Of a stretch of 64,000 nucleotides of DNA, positions 9,096-17,002 are shown in pieces. Origin of the DNA: an uncultured Candidatus Melainabacteria bacterium (GTDB lineage: Bacteria; Cyanobacteriota; Vampirovibrionia; Gastranaerophilales; Gastranaerophilaceae); contig CAKVLN010000003.1 in assembly GCA_934757275.1 (NCBI GenBank), positions 124,001 to 188,000 on the forward strand, read 5' to 3'. Position numbers and translations under genes: made by a program. The notes under the pieces were generated by a model that ran no database searches, was not told where the DNA came from, and worked only from the letters and a program-made list of their open reading frames with translations. Numbering within the stretch: the stretch's first letter is position 1; each line of letters starts with the position of its first letter.

Positions 9096-10841
9096 ATGAA
9101 AATGTCAAAATTATTCGTTCAAACTTTGAGGGAGTTTCCTTCAGACGCTGAAGTTATTTCACACAAAATGCTTGTTAGAGCTGGATATATAAGAAAACTT
9201 ACCAGTGGTGTTTACAACTATTTACCGCTAATGTGGCGAGTTTTAAAGAAAATTGAAAACATTGTTAGAGAAGAAATGGACAATGCTGGCGCACAAGAGC
9301 TTCTCATGCCGTTCGTACAACCAAAAGAACTTTGGGAAGAATCTGGTAGATGGAATGCTTACGGCAAAGAACTTATGCGTCTAAGAGATAGACATAATCG
9401 TGAAATGTGCCTTGGACCTACACACGAAGAAATTATTACCTCAATAGCTAGAGAAGGCATCAAGTCTTACAAGCAATTACCAGTTAACTTGTACCAAATT
9501 CAATCTAAATTCCGTGACGAAGTTCGTCCACGATTCGGACTTTTAAGAGGACGTGAATTTATCATGAAAGATGCGTATAGTTTTGACACCTCACAAGAAG
9601 GTTTGGAAAAAGAATATGAGAATATGGCGCAGGCTTATACAAGAATTTTCAAACGTTGCGGACTTAACACAAAAATGGTTCAATCAGATTCAGGCGCAAT
9701 TGGCGGAAGCGTAAGCCACGAGTTCATGGTAATTACAGACACAGATGCCGGTGAAAATGATGTATTCTATTGTGATGATTGCGATTATTCAGCAAACTCA
9801 AACCACGCAATCTCAAAACTTCCACAAGCCGATGTGGTTGGCAAATTTGAAAAAGCAGAAATTGTAGACACGCCAAATACACATTCAATAGAAGAGTTGT
9901 GTGATTACTTAAAAATTCCTGCAACAATTATTGTAAAATCAATTCTTTATATTGTTGATAAAAAACCTGTTTTAGCCTTAATCAGAGCAGACAAACAAGT
10001 TGAAGAAACAAAACTTTTGAACGCAGTTGGCGGCATGGAAATTAGAATTGCTACCGCTGGCGAAATTGAAGAAATGATGGCTGAAAACGGTTTTGATGCA
10101 GAAAAAGGCTTTATCGGTCCAAAAGGTTTGAAAAAGTATGGCGAATACGAAGTTCAAATCGTTGCTGACGAAACCATAAAAGAAATGAAAAATTTTGTAA
10201 TTGGAACAAACAAAAAAGATGTTCACATGGTTGGCGGTAATTGGGGAGTGGACGTAGAACTTCCTCAAATAATTACAGACCTTCGTCTTGTAGAAGCTGG
10301 TGAATATTGTCCAGTATGCGGTAAACCGCTAAAAGTTACTAGAGGAATTGAAGTTGGTAACATTTTCCAACTTGGAACAAAATACTCAAAACCAATGAAC
10401 GCCGTTTATTTAGACACTGACGGCAAAGCAAAACCTTTTGTAATGGGTTGTTACGGCATTGGTATTTCAAGAACCGCAGCAGCTGCTGTTGAAGCTCATT
10501 ATGATGAACACGGAATCAAATGGCCACTTGCAATTGCACCATACCACGCAGTAATCATTCCTGTTAGCACAAAAGACGAAACTCAAATGAAGGTTGCAAA
10601 CGATTTGTACAAAACCTTGAAAAAGCACGGCGTTGAGGTAGTTCTTGATGACCGTGACGAACGCCCTGGCGTTAAGTTTAAAGATGCTGATTTAATCGGC
10701 TTCCCATATCGCATTACGGTAGGTAAAACAATTAGCGAAGGTCTTGTTGAGTTTAAAATTAGAGAAACAGAAGAAATCTCGAAAGTTAAACCTGAAGAGG
10801 CTGCAGAAGTTGTTGTAACTGCCGTTGCAGGCTTAAAATAA
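9096..10841 (+). CDS. proS: Prolyl-tRNA synthetase
   Basis: Class II aminoacyl-tRNA synthetase, 581 aa, bacterial type with an editing (INS) insertion. Motif 2 region is clear (QIQSKFRDEVRPRFGLLRG) after GPTHEEI; the editing domain spans about 225-400; motif 3 is GCYGIGISRTAAA near 450; the anticodon-binding domain with VLDDRDERPGVKFKDAD closes the protein. GAGG precedes the ATG. Monocistronic or followed by the epimerase gene 76 nt downstream. Confidence 0.98.
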   Translation: MKMSKLFVQTLREFPSDAEVISHKMLVRAGYIRKLTSGVYNYLPLMWRVLKKIENIVREEMDNAGAQELLMPFVQPKELWEESGRWNAYGKELMRLRDRHNREMCLGPTHEEIITSIAREGIKSYKQLPVNLYQIQSKFRDEVRPRFGLLRGREFIMKDAYSFDTSQEGLEKEYENMAQAYTRIFKRCGLNTKMVQSDSGAIGGSVSHEFMVITDTDAGENDVFYCDDCDYSANSNHAISKLPQADVVGKFEKAEIVDTPNTHSIEELCDYLKIPATIIVKSILYIVDKKPVLALIRADKQVEETKLLNAVGGMEIRIATAGEIEEMMAENGFDAEKGFIGPKGLKKYGEYEVQIVADETIKEMKNFVIGTNKKDVHMVGGNWGVDVELPQIITDLRLVEAGEYCPVCGKPLKVTRGIEVGNIFQLGTKYSKPMNAVYLDTDGKAKPFVMGCYGIGISRTAAAAVEAHYDEHGIKWPLAIAPYHAVIIPVSTKDETQMKVANDLYKTLKKHGVEVVLDDRDERPGVKFKDADLIGFPYRITVGKTISEGLVEFKIRETEEISKVKPEEAAEVVVTAVAGLK

Positions 10842-10917
10842 CATTTAAAAGTTAGAGTTGGGAGTTTCTCTCAACTTTAACTCATATATAGATTTACAAT
10901 TTAATGGAAAAACTCTA

Positions 10918-12033
10918 ATGAAAAATATCATATTTATATTTGGAACACGTCCTGAAATCATTAAACTTGCACCAGTTATTCTTGAGATGAAAAAATATCC
11001 TCAAGATTACAACGTAATTATTTGCAATACGGAACAACAAAAACAGTTGTCAAACCAAACTCTTGAATACTTTGGCTTGAAGGCTGATATTAACCTTGAT
11101 TGTATGAGAGAAAACCAGTCTTTGTCTTCTGTTCAGGCAAGAATTTTAACCTCGCTAGACAAAGTTTTTTGTGAGAATGAGATTGATGCCACAATCGTTC
11201 AAGGCGACACTATGACAGTTTTGTGCGGTGCATTGACAAGTTTTTACCACAAAATTCCTGTGTTCCACGTTGAAGCTGGACTTCGTTCTTATGATATTTA
11301 CGAACCATTTCCGGAAGAAGTTATGCGACAGATGACATCTCGTGTTGCAGCTTTGCATTTTGCACCAACTGAGGTTAATAAAAAAGCTTTGCTTAGAGAA
11401 GATATTTCAGAAGATAAAATTCATGTCGTAGGCAACACAGTTATTGATGCCTTGTTCTGTTTATCAAAAGATGTTATTGAAAATTCTGAAAAATTCTATG
11501 CAGAAAAAGGGATTAAGATTGACGACAAATTGGTGCTAATAACGGCTCATAGACGTGAAAATCACGGAGAGAGAATTGACAGAATAATTGAAGCGATAAG
11601 CTATTTGGCTAAAAAGTATTCTGACCACACTTTTGTAATCCCAGTTCACCCAAATCCTAATGTGAAGAACAAAATTCATGAGAGATTGGGCAATTTTGCA
11701 AACATTCATTTGTTAACTCCGCTTGATTATCCATTCTTGGTTTATTTGATGAAACATGCAAAATTGATTTTGACAGATTCTGGCGGAATACAAGAAGAAG
11801 CTCCATCTTTTGCGTGTCCAACTCTTGTTATGCGCTACGAAACAGAACGTAAAGAAGGCGTAGAGGCTGGCGTTTCTAAGCTTGTTGGTGCAGATTATGA
11901 CAAGATTTTAGAAGAGGCTGAAAAAGTTCTTTCTTCTACTAAGGAATTAACTCGCCTAAAAGCGCAAAACCCTTATGGTGACGGCACTGCATCTCTTCAA
12001 ATCGAAAAAATCGTAAGAGAATTTTTCGAATAG
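10918..12033 (+). CDS. wecB: UDP-N-acetylglucosamine 2-epimerase (non-hydrolysing)
   Basis: Interconverts UDP-GlcNAc and UDP-ManNAc for surface polysaccharide synthesis. Family signatures are complete: GTRPEIIKLAPV at the N-terminus, VQGDTMTVL, HVEAGLRSYD, PEEVMRQMTSR, AHRRENHGERI and TDSGGIQEEAP. The ATG opening MKNIIFIFGTRPE is preferred over a TTG 60 nt earlier because it gives the standard length (371 aa) and matches the family start; GGA lies about 10 nt upstream. No other polysaccharide genes adjoin it. Confidence 0.93.
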   Translation: MKNIIFIFGTRPEIIKLAPVILEMKKYPQDYNVIICNTEQQKQLSNQTLEYFGLKADINLDCMRENQSLSSVQARILTSLDKVFCENEIDATIVQGDTMTVLCGALTSFYHKIPVFHVEAGLRSYDIYEPFPEEVMRQMTSRVAALHFAPTEVNKKALLREDISEDKIHVVGNTVIDALFCLSKDVIENSEKFYAEKGIKIDDKLVLITAHRRENHGERIDRIIEAISYLAKKYSDHTFVIPVHPNPNVKNKIHERLGNFANIHLLTPLDYPFLVYLMKHAKLILTDSGGIQEEAPSFACPTLVMRYETERKEGVEAGVSKLVGADYDKILEEAEKVLSSTKELTRLKAQNPYGDGTASLQIEKIVREFFE

Positions 12034-12092
12034 TTGCGAGAGGTTCTGCTTAAAAACTAGCAAAAAAATATTTTTTGCGGTTTTATTTTGGT

Positions 12093-12899
12093 ATGCAATT
12101 AAAAATTCAAAATAGATGTGCAGAAAATACGCTTTTACCTTTTAATCTTGTTAAAGGTAGTGTTAAAGAGCGCAATGCTAAGTCTTGGCAGTATTGGAAC
12201 AAGTTTTTAGATAAATTTATGCAAGCAGAAGAATACACAGTCGATACGTTTAGAAATGCTATTGATAGTACGATTGAGCCTAATAAAATAAACTATAAGA
12301 TTTTAAAGGAAAAAAATCTTTATTTTAGCGGCTCAACTGGCATTGATATTAAATTGCTGCCACACGAAAAGGGCGGTTTGTACGTTCAGCGTGTTGGTTA
12401 CAAAATAAAATTACCAATTTCAAAAAACGGCAAAACTATTTTGAATAAACTAACTGCGGTGCACGAAGCCCGCCACCTGTTTGACTATTTGTTGCAGCCT
12501 AAAACGGCTTGCCTTAGAGCAAAAGAACTTGTTAACAATGAAAAATATGATAATGATGTTGACAAGCTAAGAACTATAACCTTAATTGATGTTAAGAAAA
12601 AGTTTTCAAGAAAAGATTTTGAACAAAATTTTGAAAAGACTTTAGACAAACTACCTGATAATATTGCAATTGAAGCTTTGCAAAAATTGCGCACTTCACT
12701 TATGACAGAAATCAATGCTAGCAAATGCGAGCTTAAATATTTAATCAAAAATAACCCTTTGAAAAATTTCGGGAAAATAATTCGTATATTTTTGTTTTAT
12801 AACAATTGCAATTTTAAGACTAGAGAAAAGTTTGTTTCTATTAAGTTAAAAGAACTTCTTGAAAAAGCCCGCAACGACTTGAGAGCTAAAAACCTTTAA
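12093..12899 (+). CDS. Putative HExxH-motif protein, function unknown
   Basis: Unrecognised 268-aa basic protein with a candidate zinc-metallopeptidase motif, HEARH at 124-128 in LTAVHEARHLFDYLL, preceded by a hydrophobic strand as in gluzincin-like active sites. A third ligand cannot be assigned. Helical, lysine-rich C-terminal half (150-265). No signal peptide or membrane segment. The ATG at 12093 is preferred to an earlier TTG; neither has a good ribosome site. It ends convergent with the exported deaminase gene, overlapping by 4 nt. A chance HExxH cannot be excluded. Confidence 0.55.
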   Translation: MQLKIQNRCAENTLLPFNLVKGSVKERNAKSWQYWNKFLDKFMQAEEYTVDTFRNAIDSTIEPNKINYKILKEKNLYFSGSTGIDIKLLPHEKGGLYVQRVGYKIKLPISKNGKTILNKLTAVHEARHLFDYLLQPKTACLRAKELVNNEKYDNDVDKLRTITLIDVKKKFSRKDFEQNFEKTLDKLPDNIAIEALQKLRTSLMTEINASKCELKYLIKNNPLKNFGKIIRIFLFYNNCNFKTREKFVSIKLKELLEKARNDLRAKNL

Positions 12900-13522
12900 T
12901 TTCTAGGCTTGTAGACTTCTTTCCCACTAGTTATATAGTTTTCTAGAACTTTTTCGCCAGCTTGCGGTTCAATGTTGCCGTAAACTGTTATTCCACGTTT
13001 TTTGAACTCATTTATCCAATTAGGCTTATATCCTTCGTCGAAGCCTGTAATTTTTTCAACAGAAGTTGATGGCACGCCAAAGTATACAGTTTTAATTCCT
13101 GACCACATGATTGCGCCTGCGCACATTATGCAAGGCTCTGCGTTAACATAGATTGTCAAATCTTCGCCAGCCAAACTGTATTCCTTAAATTTTTCATGCG
13201 CTTTTTTGATTGTATTAACTTCTGCATGAAACAAACAACATTTATCCTCAACAACGCTATTCGAAGAGGCAACAACAAGATTTCCATATTTGTCATAAAT
13301 TTCAGCATAAAAAGGACCTTTGCCCTTTTGAACGCCTTCAAGCGTCTTTGCTTGAACGTTTAGCATAATCTTCTTTGCCTTCTCTAAATCGGTTTTAGAA
13401 ATTGGAGCATTTGCAACAATTCCCATTTTTTGTAAATCCTTGATTGAGTAATTTTCACTTGCTTGAACACTCGAAGAGAACGTAACTAAAATACTAAATA
13501 ATACTATAACAATTTTTTTCAT
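12896..13522 (-). CDS. Exported cytidine/guanine-deaminase-fold protein
   Basis: Zinc-dependent deaminase of the CDA superfamily, most like guanine deaminase or TadA: zinc motif HAE (99-101) with the general-base Glu, and PCIMC (130-134). Unusually it begins with a clear Sec signal peptide (MKKIVIVLFSILVTFSSSVQA, cleaved after about residue 21), predicting a periplasmic enzyme; most family members are cytosolic. The FDEGYKPNW segment resembles guanine deaminases. Length 208 aa includes the signal and an extra C-terminal tail. It lies immediately beside one copy of the 46-bp direct repeat. Confidence 0.8.
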   Translation of the reverse strand: MKKIVIVLFSILVTFSSSVQASENYSIKDLQKMGIVANAPISKTDLEKAKKIMLNVQAKTLEGVQKGKGPFYAEIYDKYGNLVVASSNSVVEDKCCLFHAEVNTIKKAHEKFKEYSLAGEDLTIYVNAEPCIMCAGAIMWSGIKTVYFGVPSTSVEKITGFDEGYKPNWINEFKKRGITVYGNIEPQAGEKVLENYITSGKEVYKPRN

Positions 13523-13537
13523 AAAACTATACCTATC

Positions 13538-13583
13538 TATATTACTATTCTAATGCAATCCTAAAAATTTCTCAAAACTAAAG
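13538..13583. repeat. 46-bp direct repeat, left copy
   Basis: Perfect 46-bp match to 15982-16027, starting TATATTACTATTC and ending CTCAAAACTAAAG. The two copies are 2,444 bp apart and enclose the MarR-cupin-DUF1848 genes. This copy sits 15 nt upstream of the exported deaminase start, inside its probable promoter region. Confidence 0.9.
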
Positions 13584-13961
13584 TATAAAGAGAAGGATAG
13601 ATTTATAAATATGTAAAGGTTAGCTATTGGGGAAAGTGTTAGTATTGTTGGGGTTTGTTGCCGCTTCTATGTCTAAAAAAATGTAATATAGAAAATATCC
13701 GATTTACCCTTTTCTTATCCTTGGAATTATCCTTTTTTCTTTTAATATTCTGTATTTCAGCCTCAAACTTGCTTGTTTTTTAAAAATTTTAAAGGATAAA
13801 AATGGATAATAACCATTACATTTTAGAATGTAATATTAAAAAGATTCCCAGTAGTCGGAAACCTATTTAAAACAAGCTATTTGACGTTTATAAAATTTTA
13901 GAGAAAGTAAAAATAGAATTTCAAAAAAATGTAATGTTCTAATACAAAAAAGAAAAACTTC
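13584..13961. other. Noncoding left arm of the repeat-bounded island
   Basis: No convincing gene. It is very AT-rich and contains a perfect palindrome ATTACATT-TTAG-AATGTAAT (about 13815-13834) and related ATGTAAT words elsewhere (near 13681 and 13929), which could be binding sites. A 22-codon frame at 13802-13870 has AAAGGA upstream but nothing recognisable. The segment may be the remnant of a mobile element's end. Confidence 0.4.
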
Positions 13962-13989
13962 TTGACAAAGTTAGATGTCTAACTATAAT
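13962..13989 (+). promoter_or_regulatory. marR promoter with operator in the spacer
   Basis: TTGACA (13962-13967), 16-bp spacer, TATAAT (13984-13989). The spacer is filled by a palindrome AGTTAGATGTCTAACT (13969-13984; 7-bp perfect arms), so a bound repressor would block RNA polymerase. The marR ATG is only 7 nt past the -10, implying a leaderless mRNA. The same palindrome recurs ahead of the cupin gene. Confidence 0.85.
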
Positions 13990-13996
13990 AAATTAT

Positions 13997-14401
13997 ATGA
14001 GTGCAATTTTATTTTTAATATCAAAAATTCATGAAAAAGGAAACCGTTTTATTATTGAAGAATTAAAAAATAATGGTGCCGAAGGACTTGTACCAAGTCA
14101 TGGTGATATTCTTGTATGTCTTTACAAAAATGGTAAGATGACAATGAAAGATATTGCAAATTGTATTCATAGAACAAAACCAACAGTTACGGTCTTGGTT
14201 GATAAACTTGAAAAACTAGGATATTTAAAAAGAGAAGCTTCGGACAAAGATAGTCGCTCTACAAATATAGTTTTAACGCAAAAAGGCGAGGATTTTAAAG
14301 CAACTTTTGACCAAATTTCAAATAATTTAAACAAAATGTTAAACAAAAATTTATCAGAAAATGAAGTTAAACTTTTAGAAGAACTTTTGCGAAAAGTGTA
14401 A
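13997..14401 (+). CDS. MarR-family transcriptional regulator
   Basis: Winged-helix repressor of 134 aa. The DNA-binding core is clear: MTMKDIANCIHRTKPTVTVLVDKLEKLGYLKRE followed by the wing SDKDSRSTNIVLTQKG. Ligand is unknown. It probably represses itself and the cupin gene through the AGTTAGA-TG-TCTAACT palindromes found at both. No Shine-Dalgarno; the start lies at the expected transcription start. It is the first gene of the 46-bp-repeat-bounded segment. Confidence 0.93.
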   Translation: MSAILFLISKIHEKGNRFIIEELKNNGAEGLVPSHGDILVCLYKNGKMTMKDIANCIHRTKPTVTVLVDKLEKLGYLKREASDKDSRSTNIVLTQKGEDFKATFDQISNNLNKMLNKNLSENEVKLLEELLRKV

Positions 14402-14421
14402 GCAAAAATTTTTACAGTAAT

Positions 14422-14437
14422 AGTTAGATGTCTAACG
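14422..14437. promoter_or_regulatory. Second MarR operator copy (cupin gene)
   Basis: AGTTAGATGTCTAACG differs only in the last base from the 16-bp palindrome in the marR promoter. It lies just before the cupin ribosome site (AAAGGAG, 14438-14444). A TTTACA at 14411-14416 could be a -35, but no good -10 follows, so the site may also act as a road-block to read-through from marR. Confidence 0.75.
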
Positions 14438-14452
14438 AAAGGAGAAAACATT

Positions 14453-14827
14453 ATGACAAACTTTAAAAAAGAAGAAATCGGAAAAATTAGTGAAGTAGGC
14501 AAAAATTATGAAAATGGCAAAGCATTTTTGCATGATTTGCTAGGATTAACAAGTTGTGAAATTTCAGTTAGTGCAATGCCTGCAGGAGTGAAATTGCCAT
14601 TTAATCACAAGCACAAACAGAATGAAGAAGTTTATATTTTCTTAAAAGGCGAAGGTTCAATGACTTTAGATAATGAAGTTGTTGAGGTTAAAGAAGGAAC
14701 TTGTATCAAAGTTCTTCCAAATGCTGTAAGAACAATGGAATCAAAAACAGATTTAGAATATATTTGTATTCAAGCAAAATCAAACAGCTTAGAACAATTT
14801 GGACTTGGCGATGCAGAATTGTGCTAA
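14453..14827 (+). CDS. Cupin-domain protein
   Basis: Single-domain cupin of 124 aa. Both cupin motifs are visible: the first, FNHKHKQNEEVYIFLKGEG (His-x-His and a Glu as metal ligands), and the second, VKEGTCIKVLPNAVRTM, where the usual metal-binding His is replaced (PNAVR), so the metal site may be altered. Strong AAAGGAG ribosome site. It is controlled by the MarR palindrome immediately upstream and closed by an intrinsic terminator. Likely a small-molecule-binding or isomerase-type protein linked to the MarR signal; no substrate can be given. Confidence 0.88.
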   Translation: MTNFKKEEIGKISEVGKNYENGKAFLHDLLGLTSCEISVSAMPAGVKLPFNHKHKQNEEVYIFLKGEGSMTLDNEVVEVKEGTCIKVLPNAVRTMESKTDLEYICIQAKSNSLEQFGLGDAELC

Positions 14828-14831
14828 AATT

Positions 14832-14855
14832 AAAGGGGCAATATTGCCCCTTTTT
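14832..14855 (+). terminator. Intrinsic terminator after cupin gene
   Basis: Perfect hairpin AAAGGGGCAA-TA-TTGCCCCTTT followed by TT, separating the marR-cupin unit from the DUF1848 gene. Confidence 0.85.
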
Positions 14856-14876
14856 AATCAGGAATAAAAGTATAAA

Positions 14877-15812
14877 ATGATAATCAACACAGGTTCAAGA
14901 ACAGATACTGTTCAATATTATTCAGATTGGCTTTTAAAAAGGTTTGAAGAAGGTTTTGTTTATTCTAGAAATCCAATGTTTCAAAACAAAGTAACAAAAT
15001 ACGAACTAGACCTAAAAGTCCTTGATTGCGTTGTATTCTGTTCCAAAAATTATGAACCTATTTTAGATAGATTAACAGAAATTACGGATAAATTTAACAC
15101 ATATTTTCATTATACAATTACTGCTTATGACAAGGACGTTGAACCAAATGTGCCAAGTATAAACGAAAGCATTAATACTCTTATTAAATTATCCCAAATT
15201 GTCGGTAAACAAAGAATTGCGTGGCGATATGACCCGATTCTTTTGACTGAAAAATACACTAAACAAGTTCACTATGAAACATTTGATTATATGTCCGAAA
15301 GACTTTCACCATATATTGATAGGTGTATTTTTAGCTTTGTTGAAATGTATAAGAAGCTAAAAACAAATATGCCAGAAATTATTAAGTTGACTGACATTGA
15401 TAAAAACGAAATAGCAAAAAATATCGGAGCAATAGCGAAAAAGCACAATATGATAATTCAAACTTGTGCAACTGTTGAAAATCTTGAGCAACATGGAATT
15501 TTACAATCAGGTTGTATGACGTCTGATATTTTAGGTAAGGCAAATGGTATTACTTTTAAAAAAGTTCGACATTCAGGTAATAGACAGGGCTGTCGTTGTA
15601 TGGAGAATAGAAATATCGGAGATTATGACACTTGTCCAAATGGTTGTAAGTATTGTTATGCAAATCAAAATCCCCAAATAGCACAAGAAAATTACAAAAA
15701 ACATAATCCAAATGATTTGATGATTTTAGGGAATCTTAAACCGACAGATGAAATCCAACAAAGCAGCCAAAAATCGTTTTTAGAAAATAATATTCAACAA
15801 AAATTGTTTTAA
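14877..15812 (+). CDS. DUF1848-family Fe-S protein
   Basis: Matches the uncharacterised DUF1848 family (about 310 aa). The C-terminal cysteine cluster is diagnostic: Cys239 and Cys241 (QGCRCMENRNIG) and Cys253, 257, 260 (DTCPNGCKYCYAN), expected to hold an iron-sulfur cluster; a TIM-barrel-like body with WRYDPI precedes it. Function is unknown; distant similarity to radical-SAM/spore-photoproduct-lyase-like proteins has been proposed for the family. It follows the cupin terminator and is the last gene inside the 46-bp repeats. Confidence 0.85.
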   Translation: MIINTGSRTDTVQYYSDWLLKRFEEGFVYSRNPMFQNKVTKYELDLKVLDCVVFCSKNYEPILDRLTEITDKFNTYFHYTITAYDKDVEPNVPSINESINTLIKLSQIVGKQRIAWRYDPILLTEKYTKQVHYETFDYMSERLSPYIDRCIFSFVEMYKKLKTNMPEIIKLTDIDKNEIAKNIGAIAKKHNMIIQTCATVENLEQHGILQSGCMTSDILGKANGITFKKVRHSGNRQGCRCMENRNIGDYDTCPNGCKYCYANQNPQIAQENYKKHNPNDLMILGNLKPTDEIQQSSQKSFLENNIQQKLF

Positions 15813-15838
15813 TCTATTTTGCAAATAAAAAATTGTTT

Positions 15839-15852
15839 GTCAGATATCTAAT
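15839..15852. promoter_or_regulatory. Degenerate MarR-operator-like site
   Basis: GTCAGATATCTAAT matches 11 of 14 bases of the core GTTAGATGTCTAAC found twice upstream. It lies downstream of the DUF1848 gene, where no further gene of the island follows, so it may be a relic of a lost gene or chance. Confidence 0.35.
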
Positions 15853-15981
15853 TTTAGAACAACGAGAAAAGCCCGACATTTAGTTTGAGAAATTTACTCA
15901 TAAAAAATGACAAAATTAAAATTTCTCGCTTTATGTCTCAGACATTCTCAATTTATGTGTCTAGTGATAACTATACATATA

Positions 15982-16027
15982 TATATTACTATTCTAATGC
16001 AATCCTAAAAATTTCTCAAAACTAAAG
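15982..16027. repeat. 46-bp direct repeat, right copy
   Basis: Identical to 13538-13583. The last four bases are also the first bases of the tRNA-Ser terminator stem. An inverted 11-bp piece of the repeat (TTGAGAAATTT) lies at 15885-15895 inside the island, and another AAATTTCTC at 15919-15927, as in recombinase arm sites. Confidence 0.9.
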
Positions 16028-16047
16028 CCACCTAATAAGGTGGCTTT
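16024..16047 (-). terminator. tRNA-Ser terminator
   Basis: Perfect 10-bp stem (AAAGCCACCT / AGGTGGCTTT) with a 4-nt loop just beyond the tRNA 3' end, followed on the minus strand by AGTTTT. Confidence 0.85.
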
Positions 16048-16050
16048 AAA

Positions 16051-16140
16051 TGGAGGAGGAGGTGGGATTCGAACCCACGGTACGCTCGCACGTACGACGG
16101 TTTTCAAGACCGCTCCAATCAACCGCTCTGGCACTCCTCC
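16051..16140 (-). tRNA. tRNA-Ser (anticodon UGA)
   Basis: Read on the minus strand: acceptor GGAGGAG pairs CTCCTCC, anticodon loop CTTGAAA (anticodon TGA) on a GCGGT/ACCGT stem, a long class II variable arm (GTACG...CGTAC) and T-arm GTGGG-TTCGAAT-CCCAC. CCA appears genomically encoded after an unusual T discriminator position. It decodes UCA and related serine codons. The 3' side borders the repeat-bounded island. Confidence 0.95.
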
Positions 16141-16282
16141 AAAGATATTTAATTGGTAACAATTCAATTCTACACAAAACAAAATTTATTGTAAAGAGGG
16201 TATTTAAAAAAATTTTATTCCATTTATAGCACATACTTTTGAGCTATAATTAATACATAGGAAAAATAGAGAGAATTTAAGC

Positions 16283-16891
16283 ATGTTTGATTATTTTAGA
16301 GGATTAATTACAGACAAAAAACACACATCAAAAGGAACTTTCATCACCATTGAAGCCAGCGGCGTTGGTTATTTATTAGAAGTTACTGAGCATGATTTTA
16401 TGCAACTTTCTATTGACGAAAATAATTCTCAAAAAGTTTATGTTCTACTTACACACAGAGAAGACGCCATGTCGCTTTATGGTTTTTCAAACAAAGAAAC
16501 TCGTGATATTTTTCAAATACTCCTCTCTGTTTCGGGCGTAGGTGCAAAAATGGCAATTGCACTTCTAAACGAATTTGATGCATGCGATTTGATATCACTA
16601 GTTATTGATGGCAATTTCAAGGAATTAACCAAAGCTAAAGGCGTTGGTCCAAAGCTTGCGCAAAAAATAATTTTAGAATTAAAAGACAAATTGATGAAAA
16701 CAGAGCTTCCAAAAACTTCTTCAACTCTTCCGCAAACACAGGCTATTGGTGACACTCAAGCCGTTTTATTATCGCTTGGTTATGATGACAAGGAAATTGA
16801 AGATGCACTTAAAAAAGTTATGCCTATAATTGAAGACAATTCTAATTCAGAAGAAGTTTTGCGAAAAGCTCTAACTTGCTTGTCAATGTAG
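16283..16891 (+). CDS. ruvA: Holliday junction DNA helicase subunit RuvA
   Basis: RuvA tetramers bind four-way junctions and load RuvB for branch migration. The 202-aa protein has the OB-fold (1-65), the double helix-hairpin-helix region with VSGVGAKMAIALL and KGVGPKLAQKIILEL (about 75-130) and the C-terminal RuvB-binding three-helix domain (150-200, AVLLSLGYDDKEIEDAL). A TATAAT about 30 nt upstream fits a normal leadered promoter. RuvB is not in the window. Confidence 0.97.
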   Translation: MFDYFRGLITDKKHTSKGTFITIEASGVGYLLEVTEHDFMQLSIDENNSQKVYVLLTHREDAMSLYGFSNKETRDIFQILLSVSGVGAKMAIALLNEFDACDLISLVIDGNFKELTKAKGVGPKLAQKIILELKDKLMKTELPKTSSTLPQTQAIGDTQAVLLSLGYDDKEIEDALKKVMPIIEDNSNSEEVLRKALTCLSM

Positions 16892-17002
16892 GCATTTCAA
16901 AAGTTTTTTAATTACTTTTGTAAATTATTGTAACTTTTTTAAAAAAAATAGCAAAAATTTTTTTCACCAGACTTAACAATAATGTAGAAGAAGAAGGTGA
17001 AA

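Noticed and set aside
13802..13870. 22-codon frame with AAAGGA upstream in the island's left arm
   Set aside because: Too short, no recognisable sequence, and includes the ATTACATT palindrome; kept only as a note.
15994..16234. Two minus-strand frames of about 62 codons over tRNA-Ser
   Set aside because: They are read through the tRNA gene and its terminator.
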